Below, piece by piece: positions 28,384 through 38,644 of a DNA stretch of 64,000 bases. The number at the start of each line of letters is the position of its first letter. Positions within the stretch are counted from its first letter, which is position 1. The stretch comes from Marinobacter sp. (lineage in GTDB: Bacteria > Pseudomonadota > Gammaproteobacteria > Pseudomonadales > Oleiphilaceae): the NCBI GenBank assembly GCA_018066865.1, contig JAGPVT010000102.1, positions 1 through 64,000 on the forward strand. The letters are read 5' to 3'. The translations under genes were made by a program, and so were the position numbers. The notes below the pieces were generated by a model that worked only from the letters and a program-made list of their open reading frames with translations, made no database searches and was not told the DNA's origin.

Positions 28384-29049
28384 TCAGTTTCCGGACAACG
28401 ACTGATCAGAGGGATCAATCTCCATCTGCTGTATCGCAATCACCGCCTGCGTGCGATTGCGAACCCCAAGCTTCCGGAACACGGCCGTTATATGCGCCTT
28501 GATGGTAGCTTCGGACACCTCCAGATCATAGGCAATCTGTTTGTTCAACAGCCCTTCTGCCAACATACCCAACACCCGGAACTGCTGCGGGGTCAGTGAT
28601 GCCAGTTTCTCTGAGAAGTCAGTGGTGTCGGAATGCATGCGTTCGAGTTTGTCTGCCACGCCTTTGGGCAGCCAGACATCCCCCTCCAGAATGGCTCGAA
28701 TTGCCTCCGTAATGGTGGGCAGAGGCGCCGACTTTGGAATAAAGCCGGATGCCCCATAGTCGATCGACCGCCGCATCACTTGCAACTCTTCCGAACCTGA
28801 CACAACCACCACCGGCAATCCGGGATACTGTCCACGCATGAACACAAGCCCTGAGAACCCGTGGGCACCCGGCATATTGAGATCAAGCAGAACCAGATCT
28901 GCATCCGGGTGCGAGTCTACCGACGCCTGAAGTGCCTTGATGCTGTCAACCTCTACGGTTTCAGCATCAGGTACCGCTTGATTGACCGCCTGTTTCAGAG
29001 CAGCCCGAAACAGCGGGTGATCATCAGCGACGATAATTGTTTGTGTCAT
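28384..29049 (-). CDS. NarL/LuxR-type response regulator, CrbR/ErdR-like
   Basis: REC (VADDHPLF, VLLDLNMPG) plus LTPQQFRVLGMLAEGLLNKQIAYDLEVSEATIKAHITAVFRKL HTH; adjacent to acs. Confidence 0.85.
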   Translation of the reverse strand: MTQTIIVADDHPLFRAALKQAVNQAVPDAETVEVDSIKALQASVDSHPDADLVLLDLNMPGAHGFSGLVFMRGQYPGLPVVVVSGSEELQVMRRSIDYGASGFIPKSAPLPTITEAIRAILEGDVWLPKGVADKLERMHSDTTDFSEKLASLTPQQFRVLGMLAEGLLNKQIAYDLEVSEATIKAHITAVFRKLGVRNRTQAVIAIQQMEIDPSDQSLSGN

Positions 29050-29089
29050 TAAACCGATTCCTCACAGGTTTACGGCCTGCTTTCAGACC

Positions 29090-31039
29090 TTATTTGAACT
29101 CGCGACTGCCGATGAGTTCGTCCACAACACCGGGGTCTGCCAATGTAGAGGTGTCTCCCAGCTGGTCGTGTTCATTTGCAGCAATCTTACGCAAAATCCG
29201 GCGCATAATCTTGCCTGATCGCGTTTTAGGCAAGCCCGGAGCCCACTGAATCACATCCGGAGAAGCGATCGGACCGATTTCCTTGCGTACCCACTGCACA
29301 AGCTCTTTTTTCAGCTCATCAGAAGGCTCTTCGCCCTGCATCAGAGTCACATAGACATAAATGCCCTGACCCTTGATGTCGTGGGGGAAGCCAACAACCG
29401 CTGCTTCAGCAACCTTGTCGTGGGCTACCAGAGCGCTTTCGACCTCAGCGGTACCGAGGCGGTGGCCAGATACGTTGAGCACGTCATCAACCCGGCCGGT
29501 AATCCAGTAATAGCCATCTTCATCACGACGGGCGCCGTCACCGGTAAAGTACATACCTTTATAAGCGCTGAAATACGTCTGTTTGAAGCGCTCATGATCG
29601 CCGTAAATCGTGCGCATCTGGCCAGGCCAGCTGTCCATAATCACGAGATTGCCGTCAGCCTTTCCTTCCAGTACATTACCTTCGCTGTCGACAAGCCCGG
29701 GCTGTACGCCAAAGAACGGCACTGTCGCAGAGCCCGGCTTCAGATCCACCGCACCGGGCAATGGTGAGATAAGAATACCGCCGGTTTCTGTTTGCCACCA
29801 GGTATCCACAATCGGGCACTTTCCATTGCCGATCACGCGGTAGTACCACTCCCAGGCTTCCGGGTTGATTGGTTCACCAACAGAGCCGAGCAACTTCAGG
29901 CTCTTACGGGTTGTGCCGCTCATGCACGCTTCGCCTTCAGCCATCAACGCCCGGATCGCAGTAGGTGCTGTGTAGAGAATATTCACCTGATGCTTGTCGA
30001 CAATCTGGCCCATGCGAGAGCTGTCCGGGTAATTTGGCACACCCTCGAACAATACAGAAACCGCACCGTTACACAGCGGGCCGTAGAGAATGTAGCTGTG
30101 ACCGGTTACCCATCCGAAATCCGCCGTACACCAGTACACATCACCATCGTGATAGTCGAATACGTACTGGTGCGTCATGGAAGCGTAAACCATGTAACCG
30201 CCTGTTGTGTGCAGCACACCTTTGGGCGCGCCGGTAGAACCGGAGGTGTAAAGCATGAACAGAGGGTCTTCCGCGTTCATGGGCTCTGGCGGGCAATCTG
30301 CAGAAGCAGACTTCATCAGATCCTCATAACGCTCATCACGGCCTTCGTTCCAGGGCACGTCCTTATTACCGGTGCGGCTGACAACGATGACTTTCTCGAC
30401 GTTGGCACCATTTTCATTCTTCAGCGCCGCATCCACGTTCTTTTTGAGTGGGACCTTGCGGCCACCACGAAGGCCTTCATCTGAGGTAATTACAAAGCGG
30501 GACTTGCCGTTGGCAACCCGAGCGCCAAGTGCTTCTGGAGAGAAGCCGCCGAAAACAACCGAATGGATCGCACCAATACGCGTACAAGCCAACATCGCCA
30601 CGGCAGTTTCAACAATCATCGGCATGTAGATAGTGACCACGTCACCCTTCTTAACACCCAGGCCTTTCAAAACGTTGGCAAACTTGCTGGTTTCTTCATG
30701 CAGTTCGCGATAGGTAACGTGACGGGAATCGGCCGGATCATCGCCTTCAAAAATAATGGCCGTCTGGTCGCCGCGCGCCGCGAGGTGACGGTCAAGGCAG
30801 TTGGCCGAAGCGTTCAGCTGCCCGTCTTCAAACCATTTGATGGAAAGATTGTCGTAATCGAAAGTGGTGTTCTTGACCTTGGAATACGGCTTGATCCAGT
30901 CGAGGCGTTTGCCATGCTCGCCCCAGAAAGTATCCGGATCCTCGACTGATTGACGATACATTTCGTCATACTGCTCGCGGTTCAACAAGGCCCGTTTGGC
31001 CACGTCCGGGCTTACTGGATAAAGATGTTTATCAGTCAT
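29090..31039 (-). CDS. acs: Acetate--CoA ligase
   Basis: [62 protein letters not shown]. Confidence 0.97.
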   Translation of the reverse strand: MTDKHLYPVSPDVAKRALLNREQYDEMYRQSVEDPDTFWGEHGKRLDWIKPYSKVKNTTFDYDNLSIKWFEDGQLNASANCLDRHLAARGDQTAIIFEGDDPADSRHVTYRELHEETSKFANVLKGLGVKKGDVVTIYMPMIVETAVAMLACTRIGAIHSVVFGGFSPEALGARVANGKSRFVITSDEGLRGGRKVPLKKNVDAALKNENGANVEKVIVVSRTGNKDVPWNEGRDERYEDLMKSASADCPPEPMNAEDPLFMLYTSGSTGAPKGVLHTTGGYMVYASMTHQYVFDYHDGDVYWCTADFGWVTGHSYILYGPLCNGAVSVLFEGVPNYPDSSRMGQIVDKHQVNILYTAPTAIRALMAEGEACMSGTTRKSLKLLGSVGEPINPEAWEWYYRVIGNGKCPIVDTWWQTETGGILISPLPGAVDLKPGSATVPFFGVQPGLVDSEGNVLEGKADGNLVIMDSWPGQMRTIYGDHERFKQTYFSAYKGMYFTGDGARRDEDGYYWITGRVDDVLNVSGHRLGTAEVESALVAHDKVAEAAVVGFPHDIKGQGIYVYVTLMQGEEPSDELKKELVQWVRKEIGPIASPDVIQWAPGLPKTRSGKIMRRILRKIAANEHDQLGDTSTLADPGVVDELIGSREFK

Positions 31040-31159
31040 TGTGTTCCCCTTTGATCAGAGTCTGTTGTCATTGTCGGTTTTGTTAATTCAGAGCGATAGG
31101 GCGGATCGGCCCTGCGGACACATAGATGTAGTTCACCATGTGTGCCACTAAACAATGAA

Positions 31160-31176
31160 TTAGACCAACGTCCTAA
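31160..31176. promoter_or_regulatory. Imperfect inverted repeat upstream of acs, candidate response-regulator site
   Basis: minus-strand TTAGGAC-GTT-GGTCTAA about 120 nt upstream of acs ATG. Confidence 0.3.
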
Positions 31177-31200
31177 CACACTTCAACTATAGACGCACAA

Positions 31201-32721
31201 TCAGGCCGCCTGCTTGCGGGCTCTGGAGGAATGCTGGCGGGGTTTGCTCTTCGTATTGAGTGCGTAACGGTTCAAACCTGCAAGATGAATCTTGCGCAGA
31301 TACACAGCCCAGTCGATCTGGCGCGCATCCACTGGAAACAGAGCCTTGTCGACTTCTCCCGTGCGCGATGCCAGGGCCAGCAACTCATCATTGCGGAATA
31401 TATAATCCGGCGCGGTATAGAAACCGAAAATAGTTGCCAGCGAACGGGTGGTATCAAGGTTTCGCAATACCTTGAGGTCACGTTCCTTTCCCAGCATGCC
31501 CAACTGGCGCATCATGCGCTGCATCATACTCAGGGGAATTCGCGCACCGCCCACCAGAGCATCGAAAACGGTCCGGTTCACAGCAATAAAAGGCTTGACC
31601 GGCTGACGGCGGAAAAGTTGTTCATAGGCTGCGTAATTGGATTTGGCTTCCGCCATCAGGTGATCAATAAACTCACCCAGGGATACAGGATTGGAACTGC
31701 CGCTGCAGCACTGGTAGACCCGCTGCTGTGCTGGCTCACCAAGCGCCTCCGCGACTGCCAGGATAATAGCGTTCGTGACAAGGTCGACAGGGATAACGTC
31801 AATAATGCCGGAGCGTTTACCGGGAAACACGGTTACCTTTTCTCTGGCATAGGCAAGAATAATGGCATCAGCCACTTTCACACCCTCAATCCAGCCCGGC
31901 GCCGGTTCTTCGAGCGCACTCTCAATAATGGACGGGCGCACAATAGTGAGAGCACGGCCATCCAGAGCTTTCATAAGCAACTGCTCACCCAGCCACTTGG
32001 TGAAGGTATAGGTATCACTCCAGCCATAGCGGTTTGCCTCCCGGATACCCAGATCCACAAGCTTGCGTTCCAGCATTTTACCGGAGTAGCGCGAGCGCAC
32101 ATCCGCAATGCTGTCGTTTAGCACCCGGATCAGCTCTTCGATTTCATAGTAGCCCGCTGGGCTACGGGGAATATCATCGCCCGCAGGCTTGATCACCGAT
32201 TCGGTAATTTGCCCTGAGTTCATGCCGTTTACGTAGCAGGTGGACACATGAATAACCGCGAGCTCCGGGTTCTGGCGCGCCAACCCGGCGATATTTTCAA
32301 GGCACAGCGTATTGATGGTCAGGGCCTTATCCAGCTCCTCCCGAAAGTTGACGCTGGCGGCAGAGTTGATAACGGCATCAATACTGTCCGCAAGCTTTCG
32401 GAATGCTTCAGGCTGCAGGCCAAAGCCGTGCTGCGTCATCTCGCCAGTAACGCAGTGCAAGCGCTCCTCCAGAAAAATCTCGAAAGCCTCGCCATTCTCC
32501 TGGCGCAAGCGATCGAACACGGATGAGGTCGCAATTTCATCAAGAAAGCGACTGCGAGCATCAGAGTGACGCCCATTGCCTCGTATCAACAGATGTACGC
32601 CTCCAATGTCCGGCACTGCCCGAATCAGCTTTTCCAGAACAACCTTCCCTAAAAAGCCCGTGGTGCCCGTAACCAGGACATGCTTACCACGAAGCTGCTC
32701 CAGCACCTTTGACGAAGACAT
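31201..32721 (-). CDS. Fatty acyl-CoA reductase-type SDR (alcohol-forming; NAD_binding_4 plus sterile-type domain)
   Basis: VTGTTGFLGKVVLEKLI, HVSTCYVNG, YTFTKWLGE, IVRPSIIESALEEPAPGWIEG; Marinobacter FAR-like; start ATG 32721. Confidence 0.85.
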   Translation of the reverse strand: MSSSKVLEQLRGKHVLVTGTTGFLGKVVLEKLIRAVPDIGGVHLLIRGNGRHSDARSRFLDEIATSSVFDRLRQENGEAFEIFLEERLHCVTGEMTQHGFGLQPEAFRKLADSIDAVINSAASVNFREELDKALTINTLCLENIAGLARQNPELAVIHVSTCYVNGMNSGQITESVIKPAGDDIPRSPAGYYEIEELIRVLNDSIADVRSRYSGKMLERKLVDLGIREANRYGWSDTYTFTKWLGEQLLMKALDGRALTIVRPSIIESALEEPAPGWIEGVKVADAIILAYAREKVTVFPGKRSGIIDVIPVDLVTNAIILAVAEALGEPAQQRVYQCCSGSSNPVSLGEFIDHLMAEAKSNYAAYEQLFRRQPVKPFIAVNRTVFDALVGGARIPLSMMQRMMRQLGMLGKERDLKVLRNLDTTRSLATIFGFYTAPDYIFRNDELLALASRTGEVDKALFPVDARQIDWAVYLRKIHLAGLNRYALNTKSKPRQHSSRARKQAA

Positions 32722-32917
32722 TCCCACCCCCCTTTGCCGCGCTACCATTGTGAAACCTCCTTTTCCCGGACCCTTGCAGTACCTGATCCTTACACAATCT
32801 CAGTGACAGTGCCGTGACATACCGGATCCTTATTACCAGAACGCTACGCCACAAACACAGCTGATGAAATGACGGATTAACCGGCATGTCTGTGCAGAAA
32901 TGATCCATCGAGAGACC

Positions 32918-34231
32918 TCAGTCACCGTTTTTTTCCTTGCCAGCCAGCGACCTGAGGAATTGATTCAGTGAAATATCGGAGGGTTGCTCTTTCAACACCC
33001 GGACCAGTTTGTCCTGATCGCCAAAGCTGACGCGATCGTAGGAGGGCTCGGGAAGTGCAGGCTGCGATGCGCCTTGCTCGCTCTTTACGGCATCTGGAGA
33101 TAACGAAATCTCATCCGCAAGATGTCTCAGGTGAGCTGCCAGGTGCTCACGCTGATCAGGGGCCAGGATTTCCCAGTCGATTGCACCAAGACCGGTCTGA
33201 ATAATTTCAACGATATCACTGTTTGGCGTCTGGCCCAGCAGGGCGAACAACCGCGTGAACGCGTCATAACGCAGCATTGCGTTCTCGGGTGCTTGCCCGA
33301 ATACGGCTTCCAGCTCGCCAACAGCCTGCAGGCAGCGCTCGCGGGGGCTGGCCACCGCAGGCGCAGCCGCATCAGCTTTCTGCTTGCCCCCCGGGCTCCG
33401 CTTCGAAACTGAATGCCAGTATGCGGCGATGCCGGCTTTACGAGGGGGCAATTGCGACAAACGCACATCAAGCATGTCTGCCAAGGTTTCGAACTGACGA
33501 CAAGACGGATCCGAAGGCGGCAACAGTGCAACCGGCCTCTGATGCAGCACCGATTGGCGCAAGGTCTCGTCGCGCCAGATACCCCCCATATAATGAAGAG
33601 AGCACTGCAGATGACGCCGTGCCGCCGAATCGAGGCGCTGGAACACCGAACGGGCCTGGCTGGCACCCTGCGCCATGTTGATCAGCACGCTGGGGGTTCT
33701 GCGGTAACCTCGACGCTTCAGAACCTTGATCAGGGAGAACGCATCCGTCAGCGAGGCCGGATCCGGAGTAACCACAACACAAGCCAGTTCAGCCGCCGCA
33801 ATCATATGCAAGGAAATAGGCTGAAGGCCGGCAGCAGTATCCGTTATAACGTAATCGTATTGGCTCTCAAGCTTGGAGAGGGCGCGCAGGATATGAATAC
33901 TCTCTTCCGGCTCCATGTCCATACACTCCTGGACACCGGAAGCACCCGGAACAATGTGCAGGCCAAAGTCCGCCCCCAGCAAAATATCCTCGAGGTGACA
34001 CTCGCCGGCAATGACATTTGCAAGCGTTCGCTCCGGATAGAGGCCCAGCATGATGCTGACATTGGCAAGATCGGTGTCGCCGTCCAGCAACAGCACACGT
34101 TTTTCATGACGGGCCAGGGTGAGTGCCAGATTAAGGGCAACTGATGTTTTACCCACGCCCCCCTTACCGCCCGTTACAGCAATCGTTCTGGGTGGGTTCG
34201 TTTTATGTTTGCGAGTATCCTGAGCACTCAT
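32918..34231 (-). CDS. MinD/ParA family ATPase with ~170-aa uncharacterised C-terminal extension
   Basis: AVTGGKGGVGKTSVALNLAL deviant Walker A; VLLLDGDTDLANVSIMLGL; start ATG 34231. Confidence 0.85.
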   Translation of the reverse strand: MSAQDTRKHKTNPPRTIAVTGGKGGVGKTSVALNLALTLARHEKRVLLLDGDTDLANVSIMLGLYPERTLANVIAGECHLEDILLGADFGLHIVPGASGVQECMDMEPEESIHILRALSKLESQYDYVITDTAAGLQPISLHMIAAAELACVVVTPDPASLTDAFSLIKVLKRRGYRRTPSVLINMAQGASQARSVFQRLDSAARRHLQCSLHYMGGIWRDETLRQSVLHQRPVALLPPSDPSCRQFETLADMLDVRLSQLPPRKAGIAAYWHSVSKRSPGGKQKADAAAPAVASPRERCLQAVGELEAVFGQAPENAMLRYDAFTRLFALLGQTPNSDIVEIIQTGLGAIDWEILAPDQREHLAAHLRHLADEISLSPDAVKSEQGASQPALPEPSYDRVSFGDQDKLVRVLKEQPSDISLNQFLRSLAGKEKNGD

Positions 34232-34439
34232 GGCACGCGTTTTTACATCCTTGCAACAAAAACAAATGCGCTCTAACCTGTAAAAATTGTACACATATCA
34301 CGCCACAATGAATACGCTGATCAATAAAAGAACAGCGGTTGTTTCCAATCAGCGCTTTTTTGACTAAGCTCCATTTTTATTTTGAAAAAAAAATGAACAG
34401 AGCCTCATAAACTGATCTCCGTGCGCAACAGGCCAACCT

Positions 34440-36422
34440 ATGAACACAATACCCGACCTTCAGCTCCCTAGTCTTCCGGAGGTCACACTGCGCGCGCTTG
34501 AGGCTTGCAACAAGGATGGGAACTATCGCGAGATCAGCGAAATCATCGCCTCAGACACGGCTATGGTGGTTCGGATCCTGGCATTAGGTAACTCTGCCCT
34601 TTACGGCCCCACACCCGGCATTCGCTCAATAGACCAGGCCCTGTCGCGCCTTGGCACCAAGCGCTTCAAGACATTAATACTCACCGCCGCCCTGCAACAG
34701 GTTCTGTTCGAGCTGGGCGCCGGCGCATGGCAACAGTTACGGGATTTCTGGCGACACGCTCTGACCACTGCTTTGACAGCGCGCGCTCTCGCCACCCTGA
34801 CTCGCTATCGAGAAGTCGACGAAGCCTTTATGCTGGGCATGCTCCATAATATCGGGGAGCTGATTGCCATTAAAACGCCGGATGCCGAAACCCGGCAGGC
34901 GTATATGGACCGGCAATCAGACATTGCTGCGGAACTCGTTACGTCCTGGGGACTGGGCCCTTTCGCAGCCGACGCTATGCGTTACCAGCAGGCACTACCT
35001 TCAGAGTTGCGTGATGCCGGACATCTGGTCAAAGTGATCAGCCTCTCCACCCGTTTGGCACTTTCTGATTCGGCCGGCATTGCGGCGGCAGGCACGCTGT
35101 TTGGGCTCAGTGAAGAGCTGACCCGTGAAATAAACCGGCGAATCAGCCACGATGTATCCGCGATGGCGGCCTCTCTGGGAATACCGCTGATCAACAGCTA
35201 CCGTTCCGAGCCTGGGTCACAGGAACTCCGTCAGACCGTATTGCGCCAGGCCATCGCCCAACAAGCCATCGGCTTTGCCGACCTTACCGGCAAGAGCGGC
35301 GTCATTCTTGCAGAAACGGTTAACAGCCTGACGCTGATTACCGGACTGCCCGCACTGTGTTTCGGATTCGATGATGACAGCCTTGTCCTGCTTTCCGGTA
35401 CCACCGGACCACACCCCCACCTGGCGGTGACCGCGCAGGCAGGTGGCAGCGTGCTTACCGAGGCCTTTAACTCGAGGATGCCTGTCAGTCTCAACGAGCA
35501 AAAACCTGCTGTGCTGGACCGCCAGCTTTTATCGTTGTTGCGAACTTCCTCGTTGACAGCCATCCCGGTTGTCACAGGTGATCGGTGCCCTGGCGTGTTT
35601 GTGCTGGGTACCGACGGCAACACACCGGGTACAACCACTGAGCTTATACGCCTGTTTACAGAACAACTGTCCGCTGTTTTGCAGGAAAGAAATGCATCCT
35701 TCGAGAGCGATGCACAGAGCGCCGGGATAAATCATAAAGTTGCCATCGAAAAGCTGCGCAGGCAGGTGCATGAGATCAGCAACCCCCTGACTATAATACG
35801 GCAGTACATTCATCAGCTGCGCGATCGGCTTGATGACCCTGGCGCGCGGGAAGAACTGGGTGTTGTGCAAGACGAACTGGATCGTGCGGGCAACCTGCTG
35901 TTGCAGATGAGCCAAGACAACGGCGACAACACAGGCGAAACAATGTCTGACCTTAATGCCGAATTGCAAAGCCTTGCACGGGTGCTTGAAAACAGCCTGT
36001 TCAGTGCCAACAACCTGCATTTTAACGTGCTAATGTGTAGCACACCGACGCTTGTTATTGCCAGCCCGTCAGCTATTCGCCAGATTCTGATTAACCTGGT
36101 CAGAAACGCCGTAGAAAGTCTGCCAAGTGACGGTGGTGGCGTTACAATAAAGACATCAGCCCCCGTGTGGCAAGGCCACCGCAACTGGGTAGAGATGGAA
36201 GTGACCGATACCGGTACAGGCATCCCCGATACTATCCGGGACGCGCTGTTCACGCCGGGGAAGACCACAAAAGGAGAAGGTCACAGTGGCCTAGGTCTGA
36301 GTATTGTGAAGCAGCTTGTGGATGACATGGACGGTATCATTGCTTGTCACGCGGGGCAGGAAGGCACCACTTTCCGGATTCTGCTGCCGGCGGCGAGCCA
36401 GGAAGGAATCAAATCCGACTGA
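34440..36422 (+). CDS. HDOD-GAF-like-HisKA-HATPase hybrid sensor
   Basis: N-terminal HDOD (LPSLPEVTLRALEAC...MLHNIGELI), H box HEISNPLTIIRQY, N box NLVRNAVESL, G boxes DTGTGIP and GLGLSIVKQLV. Confidence 0.85.
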   Translation: MNTIPDLQLPSLPEVTLRALEACNKDGNYREISEIIASDTAMVVRILALGNSALYGPTPGIRSIDQALSRLGTKRFKTLILTAALQQVLFELGAGAWQQLRDFWRHALTTALTARALATLTRYREVDEAFMLGMLHNIGELIAIKTPDAETRQAYMDRQSDIAAELVTSWGLGPFAADAMRYQQALPSELRDAGHLVKVISLSTRLALSDSAGIAAAGTLFGLSEELTREINRRISHDVSAMAASLGIPLINSYRSEPGSQELRQTVLRQAIAQQAIGFADLTGKSGVILAETVNSLTLITGLPALCFGFDDDSLVLLSGTTGPHPHLAVTAQAGGSVLTEAFNSRMPVSLNEQKPAVLDRQLLSLLRTSSLTAIPVVTGDRCPGVFVLGTDGNTPGTTTELIRLFTEQLSAVLQERNASFESDAQSAGINHKVAIEKLRRQVHEISNPLTIIRQYIHQLRDRLDDPGAREELGVVQDELDRAGNLLLQMSQDNGDNTGETMSDLNAELQSLARVLENSLFSANNLHFNVLMCSTPTLVIASPSAIRQILINLVRNAVESLPSDGGGVTIKTSAPVWQGHRNWVEMEVTDTGTGIPDTIRDALFTPGKTTKGEGHSGLGLSIVKQLVDDMDGIIACHAGQEGTTFRILLPAASQEGIKSD

Positions 36423-36445
36423 TAAAGAAGAACGGATACGCACAG

Positions 36446-38623
36446 ATGGCACCTGAACAGTCCAACAAGCTCCTCTCGCAGGAGGCAACGGCACGTATCC
36501 TCGTGGTCGACGACGAGCCACGCCTGGTGAGCTCGCTGGCCTCGTTGCTACGTGGCTGCGGTTACGATGTCACCGAGGCCAATGGCGGAAAGCACGCGTG
36601 TGAATTGATAGCCACTCAGCAATTTGATCTTGCTCTGCTGGACTTGCGGATGCCAGCGGTCGATGGTTTCGCCGTTATGGCCTATCTTGAGAACCAGCAG
36701 CCCGAATGCGGTAGTATCGTAATCAGTGGAGAAAGCTCATTCACCGCTGTCAGCCGGGCGCTCAGGCGCGGCGCTCTGGACTACATCCGCAAGCCTTTTG
36801 ATCCGGAAGAACTGATCGCCACTGTAAAAGGCGTCGTTGGCAAACAATCGTTACTCAAGGCCCATGAATACATACAGGTCCGCCTTGAGAAATCCGAAGC
36901 CCTGCATCGGTACATTGTAAACAGTTCACCCGATATCGTTTTCATGCTCGATGCAGAAGGCCATTTCTGCTTTATTAACAGCAAGGTCGAAAGTCTGCTG
37001 GGTTACAAGCCGGTGGAACTCTGTGGAAGGCATTTCCGGCATATTCTGGATGACCGTGATGTCGCCAGGGGTATATACGCGCTCAACGCACCGGATATAA
37101 GCGCAGACAACCCCCGCACCCTCGAGATACGCCTTAAAACCCGTGGCAGCCGACGAGCCACCCGACACTTTGAAATAACAGCCTTTCCCATCGACCCTCA
37201 GTCGTGGACACACAACAGTCGCACCCAGGGCGGCGGCAGTGGTCAGAACGCCAGCTACTACGGAACTGCCCGAGACGTTACCGAGCGCAAGGAAGCTGAG
37301 GCATTTATCAATTTCCAGGCTTATCACGACCTGCTCACACGCTTGCCGAACCGCGCCCTGTTCAAAGATCGCCTGGAGCTGGCAATCACCCATGCCCGCC
37401 GAGAGAGGCAGAAACTGGCTGTGATGTTTCTCGATCTTGATCGTTTCAAGGTTATCAACGATACCCTTGGTCACGCGATGGGCGACCGGCTTCTGCAAGC
37501 CGTGACCCAGCGCCTCGAAAGCTGTCTGCGCAAGGGTGACACCCTGTCGCGGTTCGGTGGCGATGAGTTCACGCTGCTGCTGCCATCAATTCACAGCAAC
37601 GAAGATGCCAGCCAGATCGCCAGAAAGCTGATCAAGACGCTCAAAGCACCGTTTGTGTTGGGCGAACATGAAGTATTCGTGGGCGTCAGCATCGGTATCT
37701 CCATATACCCGGAAGCGGGCGACACCATGGATCAGCTTATCCAGAATGCGGATATCGCCATGTACAACGTCAAAGCCAGAGGCAAAGACAGCTACCGCTT
37801 TTTCTCGGAGAGCATGAGTGTCGACAGCACGAACCGCCTGCATCTGGAGCGGGATCTGCGCCTGGCACTTGAGCGGGGTGAGCTACGGGTATTTTATCAG
37901 CCCCAGGTTTGCGCAGCGACGGATCGGATTGTAGGCCTTGAAGCATTGGTGCGCTGGCAGCACCCTGAACGCGGCTTACTCTACCCCCGGGACTTCCTGG
38001 GACTGGCAGAAGAAACCAAACTGATCAGCCGACTGAGCGAGCAGGTTCTGGACCAGGCCTGCCGGGATGTCGGCCAATGGATCCGCGCTGGCCATCAGGA
38101 TCTGCGCCTGGCGGTCAACCTCTCTCCCGTTGAGGTGGAGCATCCCAGATTTGTGGAAACCCTGATGGACCGGGTTAATGCAAATCGGTTCCCTCCAGGA
38201 AACCTGGAGATCGAAATTACTGAAAACGTGATCATGAACGACCTGGAGCAGATCAGCCAAAAGCTCCGTGAGCTCGCCGACCTGGGCGTCCGTATTGCCA
38301 TCGATGATTTTGGTACCGGTTATTCGTCACTAAATTATCTGCACCGGTTACCTATCCACACCCTGAAGGTAGACCAGTCCTTCGTTAAAGCCATTCGCAG
38401 TGGCGTGGATGATGCCTGTATTGTTAATGCCATTATTGCCATGGCCCACGGCCTGAAACTGGAAATCGTCGCCGAAGGTGTGGAAACAGATAAACAACTT
38501 GAGTACCTGCGCACTCTTGGCTGTCATCAGGTACAGGGCTTCTTCTACGGCCCGGCACAGCCCGCGACAGATATCAGCAAACTACTGGCACTGACAACTG
38601 TCCCTACTGCCGTACCTGGCTGA
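36446..38623 (+). CDS. Response regulator REC-PAS-GGDEF-EAL
   Basis: VVDDEPRL/LLDLRMPAVDG, PAS IVNSSPDIVFMLDAEG, RKGDTLSRFGGDEF, EALVRWQHPERG and DDFGTGYSS; start ATG 36446. Confidence 0.92.
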   Translation: MAPEQSNKLLSQEATARILVVDDEPRLVSSLASLLRGCGYDVTEANGGKHACELIATQQFDLALLDLRMPAVDGFAVMAYLENQQPECGSIVISGESSFTAVSRALRRGALDYIRKPFDPEELIATVKGVVGKQSLLKAHEYIQVRLEKSEALHRYIVNSSPDIVFMLDAEGHFCFINSKVESLLGYKPVELCGRHFRHILDDRDVARGIYALNAPDISADNPRTLEIRLKTRGSRRATRHFEITAFPIDPQSWTHNSRTQGGGSGQNASYYGTARDVTERKEAEAFINFQAYHDLLTRLPNRALFKDRLELAITHARRERQKLAVMFLDLDRFKVINDTLGHAMGDRLLQAVTQRLESCLRKGDTLSRFGGDEFTLLLPSIHSNEDASQIARKLIKTLKAPFVLGEHEVFVGVSIGISIYPEAGDTMDQLIQNADIAMYNVKARGKDSYRFFSESMSVDSTNRLHLERDLRLALERGELRVFYQPQVCAATDRIVGLEALVRWQHPERGLLYPRDFLGLAEETKLISRLSEQVLDQACRDVGQWIRAGHQDLRLAVNLSPVEVEHPRFVETLMDRVNANRFPPGNLEIEITENVIMNDLEQISQKLRELADLGVRIAIDDFGTGYSSLNYLHRLPIHTLKVDQSFVKAIRSGVDDACIVNAIIAMAHGLKLEIVAEGVETDKQLEYLRTLGCHQVQGFFYGPAQPATDISKLLALTTVPTAVPG

Positions 38624-38644
38624 TTTCTTCAAACCCTCCATGCA

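Noticed and set aside
31231-32121. 296-aa plus-strand ORF opposite the acyl-CoA reductase
   Set aside because: Antisense shadow; no motif or RBS
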